Part shown: positions 8,935 to 18,370 of the stretch, one piece after another
Numbering within the stretch: the first letter of the stretch is position 1
Layout: every line of letters begins with the position of its first letter
Assembly: GCA_025980325.1 (NCBI GenBank)
Contig: JAICXQ010000004.1
Span: 1 to 64,000, forward strand
Source: Frankiales bacterium
GTDB taxonomy: Bacteria > Actinomycetota > Actinomycetes > JAFAQI01
Direction: 5' to 3'
Length of the DNA: 64,000 bases
Position numbers and translations under genes: made by a program
The notes under the pieces: generated by a model
Databases searched by the model: none
What the model was told of the DNA's origin: nothing
The model's input: only the letters and a program-made list of their open reading frames with translations

Positions 8935-9539
8935 TGTCGTTCGTCGTCGCGCTCACGGTGTTCGCCACGATCTTCCCGGCCGAGCTGCCGGACAAGACGT
9001 TCGTCGCGACGCTGGTGCTCTCGACCCGGTTCTCGCCGTTCCCGGTCTGGGTCGGTGCCGCCGGCGCGTTCGTCGTCCAGAGCATCGTCGCCGTGACCGC
9101 CGGTGGGCTGGTGTCGTATCTGCCGAAGCAACCGGTGCGTGCGGTCACGGCAGCGTTGTTCCTGCTCGGCGCGATCGTGTTGCTGCGGCTGCGCGACGAG
9201 ACACCGGAACAGGAGGCGGCCGAGGTCGAGGGCGAGGTCCAGGACGTGCCGCGCCGGGCCAGCTTCCGGCGCGCGTCGCTGACGACGTTCGGCGTCTTGT
9301 TCGCGGCCGAGTGGGGCGACCTCAGCCAAGTGCTGACCGCGGCGTTCGCGGCGAAGTACCGCGACCCGGTGTCGGTCGGGGTCGGCGCCACCACCGCACT
9401 CGTCCTGGTCGCGGCGCTCGGGGTCCTCGGCGGCCGGTCGTTGCTGCGCGTGATCCCGGTCCTCTGGATCCGGCGGTTCGCCGCCGGGCTGTTCCTCGCC
9501 TTCGCCGTCGTCACTGCGGTCGACGCCGCCCAGGCCTAG
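8934..9539 (+). CDS. TMEM165/GDT1 family (UPF0016) cation transporter
   Basis: A 201-residue membrane protein with two homologous halves of three helices each. The hallmark motif appears as ELPDKT in the first half (residues about 17-22) and EWGDLSQ in the second, matching the duplicated E-x-G-D-(K/R)-(T/S) cation-binding motif of GDT1 proteins. Family members move Mn2+ or Ca2+. A loop between the halves is rich in Glu. ATG at 8934 overlaps the larC stop. Its coupling to nickel-cofactor genes is suggestive of metal homeostasis, but no transport specificity can be read from sequence. Confidence 0.88.
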   Translation: MSFVVALTVFATIFPAELPDKTFVATLVLSTRFSPFPVWVGAAGAFVVQSIVAVTAGGLVSYLPKQPVRAVTAALFLLGAIVLLRLRDETPEQEAAEVEGEVQDVPRRASFRRASLTTFGVLFAAEWGDLSQVLTAAFAAKYRDPVSVGVGATTALVLVAALGVLGGRSLLRVIPVLWIRRFAAGLFLAFAVVTAVDAAQA

Positions 9540-9546
9540 CGAGCGG

Positions 9547-10068
9547 TCAGTGGCCGCCGACCGGCGCCATGAACGTGAACGAGCCGACCGTCTCGCCGTG
9601 TGCGTCGTGGATCGGCGCGGCCGACGCGTCGACGGTCTGCCGGCCGCCGTCGCTACGCCGTACCCGCAGCAGGCTGCGCATCAGGCCGTGCCCCGGCGAC
9701 AGCACCGCGATCGGCGCGATCCGTACGGCGTAATCGGGGCGCGCGCCGCCGGTCTCGAAGTCGACCAGCTCGATCACGTCGAGCAGCCGGCGGCCGATGA
9801 CCGCGACGTCGCTGCACCCCAGCAGCTCGGCACCCCGGGTGGACACCGAGAGGATCTGCCCCTCGGCGTCGAGGACGAGGCAGGGGTCGTGTGCCGCCGC
9901 GGCCGTGGCGATCCAGCGGGCCAGCGGGGTCGAGGCCGCGGGCGCCCGGCCGTTGTCGCCAAGATCGACGACGTGGTGCGCCGTACCGCCGGCGCGAGGG
10001 GCGGGAGCCGTGCCGGTGACCACCTCGGTGCCGTGCAGCCGTTCGAGCCGCAGGATGAGCTTGGTCAC
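9547..10068 (-). CDS. PAS-domain protein
   Basis: A 173-residue cytoplasmic protein. Residues about 55-165 form a PAS domain: PCLVLDAEGQILSVSTRGAE is the typical beginning, followed by a helix with GRRLLDVIELVDF and the closing strands ASAAPIHDAHGETVGSFTF. No kinase, GGDEF or HTH output domain is attached, so it would act as a free sensor or partner. GTG at 10068 overlaps the end of the upstream GT87 gene (GTGA), and its ribosome-binding GGGGGGA lies within that gene, so the two are coupled. Confidence 0.8.
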   Translation of the reverse strand: MTKLILRLERLHGTEVVTGTAPAPRAGGTAHHVVDLGDNGRAPAASTPLARWIATAAAAHDPCLVLDAEGQILSVSTRGAELLGCSDVAVIGRRLLDVIELVDFETGGARPDYAVRIAPIAVLSPGHGLMRSLLRVRRSDGGRQTVDASAAPIHDAHGETVGSFTFMAPVGGH

Positions 10069-11300
10069 GTATCTCCCCCCTGGTGGACGTCCTCATTGTG
10101 ACGCAGAGTTACCGAGTCCGCCATGGAGGATCGCAAAATCGAACCCGTCATCCGGGCCGGTACGGAGCACAACAGGACAAGACACATCAGACCGAACCCA
10201 TCTTGCACGATTCGACCCAGCGGCACCAGGGTCCCTGACGCCGCGGCGTGCGATCCGAGCCACGGCACCCGTACGACGAAGAACACCCAGACCGCGGTGG
10301 CGGCCGCCCACCGCCAGCGCGCCCGGCCGGTGTCGAGCAGGACGCCGAGGATCAGCGGCAACCAGACGAGGTGGTGGATCCACGACACCGGCGACACCAG
10401 TACGGCGGTGAGCCCGACCAACGCGACCGCCGCGACCTCGTCGCCGCGCCGCGACGCGGCACGGGCCCGCCACAGACCGAACACCGCGACGACCGCGGCC
10501 GAGACGAGCCACGCGGCGGTGACCACGTGGCTGTGACCGGGCAACGCGCGTAGCCACATCCCGCGCAGCGACTGGTTCGACGTACCGGCGTTCGACCGCA
10601 GCCGCTCGGTGTGGAACAGCGCGTCGGTCCAGTACCGATCCGAATCGTGCGGCAACAGGGCCGCGGCGGCGAGCGTGCAGCCGGCGAACGTCGCGGCAGC
10701 GGTCGCGGCGGCGCGATAGCGACCGCGGACGAACAGGTACACGACGAACGCCGCCGGGGTGAGCTTGACCGCGGTGGCGACGCCGACGAGCACTCCGGCC
10801 GCCTTGCCGCGCACCTTCAGGCAGTCGATCGCGACCAGCAACGCAAGCAGTTCGTCGACCTGGCCGAACTTCACCTCGTCGCGGAAGGGCAGCGTGAGTT
10901 GGATCAGGCCGGCGAGCAGGCCGAGCAGCAACGGCCACCATCGGCTCGTGCGCTTGTCGCGCAGCAGCCGGCCGAAACCGATCGCCGTCAGCCCGACCGT
11001 GCAGGCGAGCTCGCCCAGGGTCCAGAGGATCCCCGCGACGTCGAACGGCAGCCAGGCGAGGGGCACCGCGAGCAGGGCCGCGAACGGCGGGTAGGTGAAC
11101 GGCAGGCGCTGCGGCGGGTGGCTCAGGTAGCCGTAGAGGTCGCGGCCGTGCAGCACCGACGTGCCCGCGTTGCGATAGACGTCGAGGTCGACGAGGCGTT
11201 GCGACGGTGTCGCGGTGAGCTGGCTGACGACCAGCCAACCGACGAGCGCGGTGAACACCGCGAGTCCGGCGACGGCCGCCGCGGGCAGCCGGCGGTGCAT
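10065..11300 (-). CDS. GT87 family mannosyltransferase-like membrane glycosyltransferase (DUF2029)
   Basis: A polytopic membrane protein (about ten helices, 411 residues) of the GT87/GT-C superfamily, which uses polyprenyl-phosphate sugars to build cell-envelope glycolipids such as phosphatidylinositol mannosides. Typical features are the extracytoplasmic DVYRNAGTSVLHGRDLYG near residues 36-53 and FTYPPFAALLAVPLA, with the aspartate expected to be catalytic. I prefer ATG at 11300; a TTG at 11330 would add ten residues but has no better ribosome-binding site. It is followed by the coupled PAS gene and diverges from the haem-oxygenase-like gene. Confidence 0.88.
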   Translation of the reverse strand: MHRRLPAAAVAGLAVFTALVGWLVVSQLTATPSQRLVDLDVYRNAGTSVLHGRDLYGYLSHPPQRLPFTYPPFAALLAVPLAWLPFDVAGILWTLGELACTVGLTAIGFGRLLRDKRTSRWWPLLLGLLAGLIQLTLPFRDEVKFGQVDELLALLVAIDCLKVRGKAAGVLVGVATAVKLTPAAFVVYLFVRGRYRAAATAAATFAGCTLAAAALLPHDSDRYWTDALFHTERLRSNAGTSNQSLRGMWLRALPGHSHVVTAAWLVSAAVVAVFGLWRARAASRRGDEVAAVALVGLTAVLVSPVSWIHHLVWLPLILGVLLDTGRARWRWAAATAVWVFFVVRVPWLGSHAAASGTLVPLGRIVQDGFGLMCLVLLCSVPARMTGSILRSSMADSVTLRHNEDVHQGGDT

Positions 11301-11368
11301 GCAGCAGATGAAAGCAGAGCGCGCCGCCAACCCGAATATCCGGCGCGGTCAGCGGGGAGACAACGGTC

Positions 11369-12340
11369 ATGACCTGCGATGCCTCGACACCGCTGGCCGG
11401 CGACCTCGACGTCGCGCTGCGCCGCTCCGATCCGGTGGCGATCGAAGCACTCGCCGGCCGGCGTCCGGCGGACTTGCGCGATCGCTATACGACGTTGTTG
11501 CGCATCTACGACCTGCACACCGGGCCGGTTCAGCGACTCGGCCAGGCCACTCGCTGGCAGCACCATCCGGCGATCGCGGCGCTGAAGCAGACGTGCGAGT
11601 CGGCGTGGCTGGCCGAACTCGAAGCCCTTTCGTTGCCGAGCGATCTCGCCGGTGCCGAACCGGTCGAGGCGATGCGGACACTCGCGGCCCGCGACCGCTT
11701 GCCGATGGTCTACAAGTGGCTGGCGCGCGAAGCGACGTGGCCCGAGGTCGTGACGTTCCTGGCCCTCGAAGGCGGACCGGACGCGAACTTCGACGATCTC
11801 GTCGCCGCCTGCCAGATCGGCCTACGCGGTCCGGCGAAGATGGAACTCGCCACGAACTACTGGGACGAGATGGGCGACGGCTCGCCCGACGCGGTGCATA
11901 CGACGTTGCACGACCAACTCGCCGGCGCGATCGAGTTGCCGAGCGTCTCCCTGTCCGCGCAACCGGTGTCGGCGCTCGCTCGATCGGCGTTCTGCGGACT
12001 GCTCGCGACCAACCGCTGGCTGCAACCGGAGATGCTCGGCGCGCTCGGCCTGATCGAGCTGCAGGCCGGCCCGCGTTGCCGGCTGGTGCTGCAAGCGTTC
12101 GATCGCTGCGGCGCACCGCAAGCGGCGTACCCGTTCTACGAAGTGCACGCCGAGGTGGATCCACGTCACGGCAAGGACTGGCTCGACAACGCGATCGCGC
12201 CGATCGTCCGGACGTATCCCGAGTGGGGCGAGCGCATCGTTCGCGGCGCGATGTGGCGCAGCGCGGTCAACGCGGAATTCCTCGACGAAGTCGCCGCGAT
12301 GCTCGTGCAACCGCGGCTCACCGAGGAGACCGCCGCGTAG
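11369..12340 (+). CDS. Iron-containing redox enzyme family protein (haem-oxygenase-like fold)
   Basis: A 323-residue, mostly helical protein. The C-terminal half contains [20 protein letters not shown], which has the E-x-x-H plus D-x-x-H pattern of haem-oxygenase-like diiron oxidases and oxygenases (HDO superfamily). An earlier acidic residue in a helix such as [20 protein letters not shown] may supply another ligand (inference). Reactions in this superfamily are diverse (oxidative decarboxylation, N-oxygenation and others), so none is assigned. It ends 10 bp before arcA and may be cotranscribed with it. Confidence 0.8.
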   Translation: MTCDASTPLAGDLDVALRRSDPVAIEALAGRRPADLRDRYTTLLRIYDLHTGPVQRLGQATRWQHHPAIAALKQTCESAWLAELEALSLPSDLAGAEPVEAMRTLAARDRLPMVYKWLAREATWPEVVTFLALEGGPDANFDDLVAACQIGLRGPAKMELATNYWDEMGDGSPDAVHTTLHDQLAGAIELPSVSLSAQPVSALARSAFCGLLATNRWLQPEMLGALGLIELQAGPRCRLVLQAFDRCGAPQAAYPFYEVHAEVDPRHGKDWLDNAIAPIVRTYPEWGERIVRGAMWRSAVNAEFLDEVAAMLVQPRLTEETAA

Positions 12341-12350
12341 GCTTCGCGCC

Positions 12351-13610
12351 GTGACCAGCGTCGACAGTCCGGCGGGTGTCGACAGCGAAGTCGGGCGGCT
12401 GCGCACCGTCGTGCTGCACCGGCCCGGCCCGGAACTCAAGCGGCTCACTCCGCGCAACTCCGCCGACCTGCTCTTCGACGCGATCCCGTGGGTCGAACGC
12501 GCGCAGGACGAGCACGACGTGTTCGCCGCAGCCTTGTCGCAGCACGGCGTCGAGGTCTTGTATCTGCGCGAGCTGCTGGTCGAGACATTGGCCGACCCGG
12601 ACGTGCGCGCGACGATGGTGGCGCGGACCGCGAACGATCCGCGTCTCGGCCGCACCCTGTCCCGCGAAGTCAGCGCCTACCTCGCCGGTCTCGACGCCGA
12701 CGGCCTCGCCGCCGTACTGATCGGCGGTCTCGCGCACGAGGAGCTGCGCAAGGGATCCGGCCTCGTCTACCGGCTGATGGATCCACACGACTTCGTCGTC
12801 CCGCCACTTCCCAACCTGCTGTTCACCCGGGACAGCTCGGTGTGGATCGGATCGTGGGTCGCGGTGACCAGCCCGAGCATGCCGGCACGGCAACGGGAGA
12901 CCCAGCTGACCGACATCATTTACGCGCATCATCCGCGCTTCGCCGGCACGCGACGCATCTACTCGCCCGGCGAGCAGTGGCTCGAAGGCGGCGACGTCCT
13001 CGCGCTGGCGCCGGGCGTGCTGGCGATCGGCGTCGGCCAGCGCACCACTCCGGCCGGTGCCGAAACTCTTGCCTCGCGGGTGTTCGAAGCCGGGCTCGCA
13101 CACGCGGTCGTCGTCGTACCGATCAAGCAGGAACGGGCGACGATGCACCTCGACACCATCTGCACGATGGTCGACCACGACGCCGTCGTCATGTACCCGG
13201 CCGTCGCCGACAGCCTCGTCGCGCATGTGGTCACCCCGGCGGCGGATCACCACCTCGACGTCGCCGCACCCGAACCGTTCCTGCGCGCGGCCGCCCGGGT
13301 CATGGGCATCGACACCTTGCGCGTCATCGACACCGGACTCGACCCGGTCACCGCCGAACGCGAGCAGTGGGACGACGGCAACAACACGCTCGCGATCGCG
13401 CCGCGACTGTGCGTCGCGTACGAACGCAACATCGAAACGAACGCTCGGCTCGAGACCGCGGGCATCGAGGTGGTCCGCATTCCCGGCAGCGAACTCGGCA
13501 CCGGCCGGGGCGGGCCGCGGTGCATGAGTTGCCCAGTCAGCCGTGAACCAGTTAGCCGTGAGCCGGTGACGCGAGCAGCTGCTGGCGCACCGCCGCCGGC
13601 CGGTTCGTGA
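12351..13610 (+). CDS. arcA: Arginine deiminase
   Basis: A 419-residue guanidino-group modifying enzyme that hydrolyses arginine to citrulline and ammonia. The expected catalytic elements are all present: [19 protein letters not shown], the catalytic histidine in MHLDTICTM and the nucleophilic cysteine in [11 protein letters not shown]. Normally the protein ends a few residues after this motif. Here a tail of roughly 25 residues continues, with the short duplication [11 protein letters not shown] and a Pro/Ala-rich end, and it overlaps the convergent glycerophosphodiesterase gene by 59 bp. This looks like a shifted or lost stop codon. No arcB or arcC neighbours are seen. Confidence 0.95.
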   Translation: MTSVDSPAGVDSEVGRLRTVVLHRPGPELKRLTPRNSADLLFDAIPWVERAQDEHDVFAAALSQHGVEVLYLRELLVETLADPDVRATMVARTANDPRLGRTLSREVSAYLAGLDADGLAAVLIGGLAHEELRKGSGLVYRLMDPHDFVVPPLPNLLFTRDSSVWIGSWVAVTSPSMPARQRETQLTDIIYAHHPRFAGTRRIYSPGEQWLEGGDVLALAPGVLAIGVGQRTTPAGAETLASRVFEAGLAHAVVVVPIKQERATMHLDTICTMVDHDAVVMYPAVADSLVAHVVTPAADHHLDVAAPEPFLRAAARVMGIDTLRVIDTGLDPVTAEREQWDDGNNTLAIAPRLCVAYERNIETNARLETAGIEVVRIPGSELGTGRGGPRCMSCPVSREPVSREPVTRAAAGAPPPAGS

Positions 13611-14376
13611 TGATGACGTCGACCCCGAGCCTCATGACGTAATCGACGTCGCCGGGATCGTCGACGGTCCAGACGTGCACCGGCGCGCCGTTCGCGTGCG
13701 CGCGTTCGACGTACGCCGGCCACGTCCGCAGCGCGCGCAACGAGGGCCCGACGGCGTCGGCCGGGTGGGGCGCGACGCCGTCGCGCAGCCGCAGCGGAAT
13801 GCGCTGCATCAGATAAACCGTCGGGACGGCGGGGGCGAGGCCGCGCACCCGACGAAGGCTCGACGACGCGAAGCTCATGACCCGGGCCGGCGAGCGGCCG
13901 TCGGCACCGGGACGGTCGAGGCCGAACCGGGCGAGCAGGTCGACGAGAGTCAGCTCGACCAGCCCGGCGTAACGGGTCGGGTGCTTGGTCTCGATCGCGA
14001 CTTCGATCCAGCGGTCGCAGTCGGCCACCGTCTCGAGCAGTCGCTCGAGAGTGAGGACCCGGCCGTCCTCCGGACCGTGTTCGAGGTCCGGCGCCTCGAC
14101 CCGCGAGGGATGCCACGAGGAGAAGTCGAGTTCGGCGAGGTCGGCCAACTCCAGCGCCGAGACGACGCCGCGACCGTCGCTGGTGCGATCGACCCGCCGG
14201 TCGTGCACACATACGAGGACGCCGTCGCGGGTAAGCCGAACATCGCACTCGACCGCATCCGCGCCCGACGCGATCGCGCGACGGTACGCCGCGAGGGTGT
14301 GTTCGGCGGCATCCTCCGAGGCGCCGCGGTGCGCGACGACCTGCGGGAGGCCCAAGGTGCGGCCCGGCACGGCCAC
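13552..14376 (-). CDS. Glycerophosphodiester phosphodiesterase
   Basis: A 274-residue GDPD TIM-barrel enzyme, hydrolysing glycerophosphodiesters to glycerol 3-phosphate and an alcohol. Signature sequences are [15 protein letters not shown] (catalytic histidine and metal ligands) and [17 protein letters not shown], followed by barrel strands such as IEVAIETKH and [10 protein letters not shown]. No signal peptide is seen, so it is likely cytoplasmic. Start choice is uncertain: GTG at 14376 sits just before the conserved barrel, while GTG at 14433 would run into the promoter region of the divergent gene. It overlaps the 3' end of arcA by 59 bp. Confidence 0.9.
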   Translation of the reverse strand: MAVPGRTLGLPQVVAHRGASEDAAEHTLAAYRRAIASGADAVECDVRLTRDGVLVCVHDRRVDRTSDGRGVVSALELADLAELDFSSWHPSRVEAPDLEHGPEDGRVLTLERLLETVADCDRWIEVAIETKHPTRYAGLVELTLVDLLARFGLDRPGADGRSPARVMSFASSSLRRVRGLAPAVPTVYLMQRIPLRLRDGVAPHPADAVGPSLRALRTWPAYVERAHANGAPVHVWTVDDPGDVDYVMRLGVDVIITNRPAAVRQQLLASPAHG

Positions 14377-14455
14377 ATGCTGGCACGAGACGGCGACCGG
14401 CCTCTCGCCGTATCCTGAACGTGCGGAAAACACCGCATTGTCCGGGGAGGCCGAG

Positions 14456-15832
14456 GTGAGCGGGCTGCGCCGGCTAACGGGGTGTGCCGCCGTCGGACTT
14501 GCCGTCGTACTCGCGAGTGCCGGCGCCGGTCTCGCACCGGCCGCCGCGGCGCCGGCGACGTACTACTTCGAGGGCGAGACGACCGCGACCGCGGTGCACC
14601 TCACCCTGACCCAGAAGCCGGCGAGTTCCATCATCACCGCGTCCCTCGTCGACGACGCGGCCGGTTATGCCGCGAGCGCGTACGACTCGAGCGGCAGCAG
14701 CGAGGCGCAAGCGGCGACGCTGTATCCGGGCAATCTCGTCGTGCAGGGGCCGAGCCTGTTCTGCGAGGACGTGTTCGGCAGCGATCCCTTCCCGGCCTGC
14801 CCGGTGCCGCCGCCGGCGTACCCGCTGCTCGCCGACGCGAGCTACCCCCGGTCGCAGACGGCGCACGCGCAGACCAACCAGCAGCCGGTCGGCTCCGGAC
14901 CGTTCGTGCTGACGCCGGCAAGTGCGGACGCGACCGCGACGGCCGACGGCAACGACGGCTCGACGATCGGTACCGGGTTGTCGTTGCTGGCCGGCTCGCC
15001 CGCGGCGATCACCGTCGGCGCGGCGGCCGCGCACTCGACGTTGCGGACGACCGGCACCGACATCGACGTCCATGTCCAGTCCACGGTCAGCGACGTCACG
15101 ATCGCCGGCCTGGTGCACATCGCATCGGTGCGTGCCGTCGACGACGTCACCGTGCACGGGACCGGCAAGCCGGTCGACCATCCGGCCATCACCGTCAGCG
15201 GTGTCACCGTCGCCGGCCAGCAGGCGAGCATCGACGGCGACGGCATTCACATCGCCGGCCAGAACGGTCCGTCGCTCGCGCAGAAGATCGCCGAGCAGGG
15301 CCTGACGTTGAGGACCGTCGGCGTCAACCGGGCCGACACCGCAGGATCGGCCCGCAGCGACGCGACCGGCCTGTCGATCGGGTTCAGCGTGCCGGTGTCC
15401 GGCCTGCCCTACATTCCCAATCCGCTGCCGCCGCCGTTCGACGCGGTGCCCGGTGTCAACGCCAACGGCACCTACGTCGGCACGATCACCCTCGGCGCGG
15501 CCGGCGCAGTCGCGGCCGGTCAGACCCAACCCGGCTTCGACCTGGGCGGGTTCGTCGCGCCGCTGACCGGACCGGTGGCGACGCCGCCGAGTACGCCGCC
15601 CGCCGCCAACCCGCCGTCGGCACCGGTCGTCGCGTCGATCCCGCCGGCCGTGCCGCCCGTCGTCGCGAGTCGGCCGGGACTCTTCCACGCCGTGCTCGAC
15701 GCGTTCTCGCTGCGCGATCTGTACGGCGTCCTGGCTCTCGGCACGGTGCTGATGTTCGTCGGCTGGCGCGGCATGATGCTGGCGCGGATGCTTCGTCGCC
15801 GGGGCGGAACGACCGCGGGCGGCGGCGCATGA
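14456..15832 (+). CDS. Secreted, C-terminally membrane-anchored hypothetical protein
   Basis: A 458-residue protein starting with GTG at 14456, with a very good GGGGAGG six bases upstream. It has an N-terminal signal peptide ending in Ala-rich sequence near residue 33, a long extracytoplasmic domain rich in Ala, Thr, Ser and Val with beta-strand patterns, a Pro-rich linker (PATPP-type, about residues 375-405), one C-terminal membrane helix (LYGVLALGTVLMFVGW) and a basic tail. This is a classic wall-spanning anchored layout. Function is unknown. It is coupled (ATGA) to the following membrane protein and heads the Liv-type ABC operon, so it may assist that importer. Confidence 0.75.
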   Translation: MSGLRRLTGCAAVGLAVVLASAGAGLAPAAAAPATYYFEGETTATAVHLTLTQKPASSIITASLVDDAAGYAASAYDSSGSSEAQAATLYPGNLVVQGPSLFCEDVFGSDPFPACPVPPPAYPLLADASYPRSQTAHAQTNQQPVGSGPFVLTPASADATATADGNDGSTIGTGLSLLAGSPAAITVGAAAAHSTLRTTGTDIDVHVQSTVSDVTIAGLVHIASVRAVDDVTVHGTGKPVDHPAITVSGVTVAGQQASIDGDGIHIAGQNGPSLAQKIAEQGLTLRTVGVNRADTAGSARSDATGLSIGFSVPVSGLPYIPNPLPPPFDAVPGVNANGTYVGTITLGAAGAVAAGQTQPGFDLGGFVAPLTGPVATPPSTPPAANPPSAPVVASIPPAVPPVVASRPGLFHAVLDAFSLRDLYGVLALGTVLMFVGWRGMMLARMLRRRGGTTAGGGA

Positions 15833-16386
15833 CGCAGGCCGCCGAGTCGGCGTCGCGACCGCAGGAGCGCGCCGCCGACCGGCCGCTCGACCTGCCCGAC
15901 CGCCGGGTGTTCTGGCAATGGGTGTGGTCCGCCATCCGCCCGATCGTCGGCTGGGTGCTCGCGCTCGCCGGTGCGGTCGCGCTGTTTGTCGGCTGGTGGG
16001 GCGTGTCCGGCGAGGCGTTGACCGCGAAGCAGATCCCCTACCTCGTCTCGGCCGGGCTCACCGGTGTCGCGCTGTTCATCATGGCGGGCGTCTTCCTGGC
16101 GACCGACGACATTCGCCAACAGTTCAAGCAGATCGCCGAGCTGCAACGCAAGGTCGACGACCTGTACGCGTTGTTCGCCGCCGACATCGCAGCCGGCGAC
16201 ACGGCCCACGTCGCGACCGCGGACCGGGCGGCATACGTCGCGCTGCCGGCGGGATCGTCGTACCACCGATCCGACTGTGCGCTCGTCGCCGGAAAACGCG
16301 AGGCGGTCGCGGTCGACGCGGCCGCGGTCCGCGACCGCGGTTTGTCGGCGTGCCGGGTGTGCGGGCCCGGTCGCCCGGCCGGCTGA
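15829..16386 (+). CDS. Two-helix membrane protein with C-terminal HxxDC...CxxC motif
   Basis: A 185-residue protein with two membrane helices (about residues 35-58 and 67-87), a short coiled-coil (FKQIAELQRKVDDLYALF) and a C-terminal cytoplasmic domain. That domain has SYHRSDCALVAGK followed by LSACRVC, an H-x-x-D-C plus C-x-x-C pattern that could bind a metal. ATG at 15829 overlaps the previous stop. It ends 16 bp before livHM. I do not recognise a characterised family; position suggests a partner of the ABC importer. Confidence 0.75.
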   Translation: MTQAAESASRPQERAADRPLDLPDRRVFWQWVWSAIRPIVGWVLALAGAVALFVGWWGVSGEALTAKQIPYLVSAGLTGVALFIMAGVFLATDDIRQQFKQIAELQRKVDDLYALFAADIAAGDTAHVATADRAAYVALPAGSSYHRSDCALVAGKREAVAVDAAAVRDRGLSACRVCGPGRPAG

Positions 16387-16402
16387 GCCGGACTGCTGCG
16401 AC

Positions 16403-18370
16403 GTGCTCGCACTCAACTTCCTGTTCGCCGGGCTCGCGCTCGGTGCCGTCGCGGCGCTGTCCGGTGTCGGGATGCTGGTCACGTATCGCGCGACCGGCGT
16501 GTTCAACATGGCGCACGGCGCAATCGCGATGCTGTCGGCGTACTTCTACTGGCAACTCGCCGACGAGTGGGGCCTGCCGCGGTGGCTCGCGGCGGTGATC
16601 GTGCTGCTGGCGTTCGCGCCGGCGTTCGGGGCGGTAGTCGAACGCGTCGTGTTCCGGCCGTTGCAGCGCCGGTTCGCCTCGCCGGCCGAGTCGCTGGTCG
16701 CGACGATCGGGATTCTCGTGCTGCTGCTCGGGATCGCGCATGTCGTCTGGGGCGACCAGGCCCGCCATCCCAGTTCGCTGTTCCCGAACGACGTGCTGCA
16801 TCCGGGTGGTCTGACCCTGCACGTCGACGCGTTCGCCGACCTGGGTGCGGTCATCGTCGGCACCGCAGGCCTCGGTCTGCTGCTGCGGCTGACGCCGCTG
16901 GGCACGCAGATCCGCGCGGTCGTCGACCGGCGCGATCTCGCCGAGCTGTCCGGCGTCAATGCCGATCGGGTAGCGGCGATCGGCTGGGCGCTCGGCTCGG
17001 TGTTCGCCGCGTTGACCGGCATCCTGCTCGCGTCGCAACTGTCGCTCGATTCGTTCAACCTCACCTGGGTGGTGTTGGAGACGTTCGCGATGCCGGTGAT
17101 CGCCGGGCTGACCAACATCCCGATCGCGGTCGGCGCCGGCATCGCCCTGGGCATCGGGTCGAGCGAGATGAACCTGTTCTCGCCCGGTATCGGCCCGGTG
17201 CTCGACATCTGGAACGCGTTGCACGCCAACTTGCCGGTGGTCCTGCTGCTGCTCGCGCTGCTGGTGCGCAAGCGGCTCGCGCAAAGCGGCGGCGACGCCG
17301 GCATCGCGACGACGTTCGCGCAGCGCCGTGCGGTCGAGCCGACGATCCCCGCGATGGCCTTGCAGTACGGGCTCGCGGCGGTGGTGGCGTTCGCGCCGTT
17401 GCTGTTCGATCCGGTGCATCTGCGCGAAGCGCAGGAGGTGCCCGCGCTGGCGATCATCTTCGTCTCGATCGTCGCGGTCACCGGTTACAGCGGGCAGATC
17501 TCGCTCGGTCAGGCGGGGTACGCCGGCGTCGGCGCGCTGTTCTTCGCGAAGGTGAGCGGCGACACTCCGGAACTCGTCGCGTTGCTCATCGGTGTGCTCG
17601 CGGCCGGCATCGTGGGTTTCGCCACCGGCTATCCCGCCATCCGCCGCCGCGGGTTGTTCCTCGCGTTGACGACGTTCGCCGTCGGCACCTTCGTCAGCCG
17701 CTTCGTCTTCCAGCAGCCGTACTTCACGAACGGCGTGACGGTACGGCGGCCGTCGGTGTTCGGCTGGTCCCTCGCCGGCGACCATGCGTTCTACCTGTTC
17801 GAGCTCGCGCTGCTCGCGATCGCGTTCCTCATCATGTACAACCTGCGCTCCGGATCACTCGGCCGCTCGCTGATCGCGATCCGCGACAACGAAGACGGCG
17901 CGCGCGCGGTCGGGGTCGACGTGCGTGCGTTGAAGGTCATCATCTTCACCGTCAGCGCGATGCTCGCCGGTCTCGGCGGCGCGCTGCTCGCGCAGCAGAA
18001 AGTCACCTTCGATCCGAGCGACTTCGATCCGCTCGCGGCGAGCTTGCCGTGGTTCACCGTCGTCGTGGTGTTCGGTGCGGACAGCGCGGTCGCGGCGGTC
18101 GCCGGTGCGGCTCTCGTCGTACTCGTCAACTCCCTCGCCGGGCAGGTCGGCGCGTACGAGATCCTCGTCGGGCTGCTGGCCGCGTTCCTCGGCCGGCTGC
18201 CCGGCGGGGTCGCCGAGTTGAACCGGCGCGTTCTCGAATGGGTGATGACGCCGCGGGCGTTGATGCGCCGGTATGCGCAGCACACGGCGCCGCGGCCGGT
18301 GCCGGTGCTGTCCGAGCGCGGGCGAGCGGCACTCGACCGGCTGCACGCCGCGAGGGCGAGCCGGTCGTGA
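16403..18370 (+). CDS. Fused LivH-LivM branched-chain amino acid ABC permease
   Basis: A 655-residue membrane protein joining both permease subunits of a HAAT-type ABC importer. The first half is LivH-like (VTYRATGVFNMAHGAIAML near its start, VGAGIALGI later); the second half is LivM-like, starting near residue 345 with VTGYSGQISLGQAGYAGVGA and carrying RDNEDGARAVGVDVRALK, the coupling loop to the ATPases. Separate genes are the usual state, so a fusion ensures a 1:1 heterodimer. GTG at 16403 directly precedes LNFLFAGLALGAVAAL. It overlaps livG by four bases (GTGA). Confidence 0.93.
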   Translation: MLALNFLFAGLALGAVAALSGVGMLVTYRATGVFNMAHGAIAMLSAYFYWQLADEWGLPRWLAAVIVLLAFAPAFGAVVERVVFRPLQRRFASPAESLVATIGILVLLLGIAHVVWGDQARHPSSLFPNDVLHPGGLTLHVDAFADLGAVIVGTAGLGLLLRLTPLGTQIRAVVDRRDLAELSGVNADRVAAIGWALGSVFAALTGILLASQLSLDSFNLTWVVLETFAMPVIAGLTNIPIAVGAGIALGIGSSEMNLFSPGIGPVLDIWNALHANLPVVLLLLALLVRKRLAQSGGDAGIATTFAQRRAVEPTIPAMALQYGLAAVVAFAPLLFDPVHLREAQEVPALAIIFVSIVAVTGYSGQISLGQAGYAGVGALFFAKVSGDTPELVALLIGVLAAGIVGFATGYPAIRRRGLFLALTTFAVGTFVSRFVFQQPYFTNGVTVRRPSVFGWSLAGDHAFYLFELALLAIAFLIMYNLRSGSLGRSLIAIRDNEDGARAVGVDVRALKVIIFTVSAMLAGLGGALLAQQKVTFDPSDFDPLAASLPWFTVVVVFGADSAVAAVAGAALVVLVNSLAGQVGAYEILVGLLAAFLGRLPGGVAELNRRVLEWVMTPRALMRRYAQHTAPRPVPVLSERGRAALDRLHAARASRS

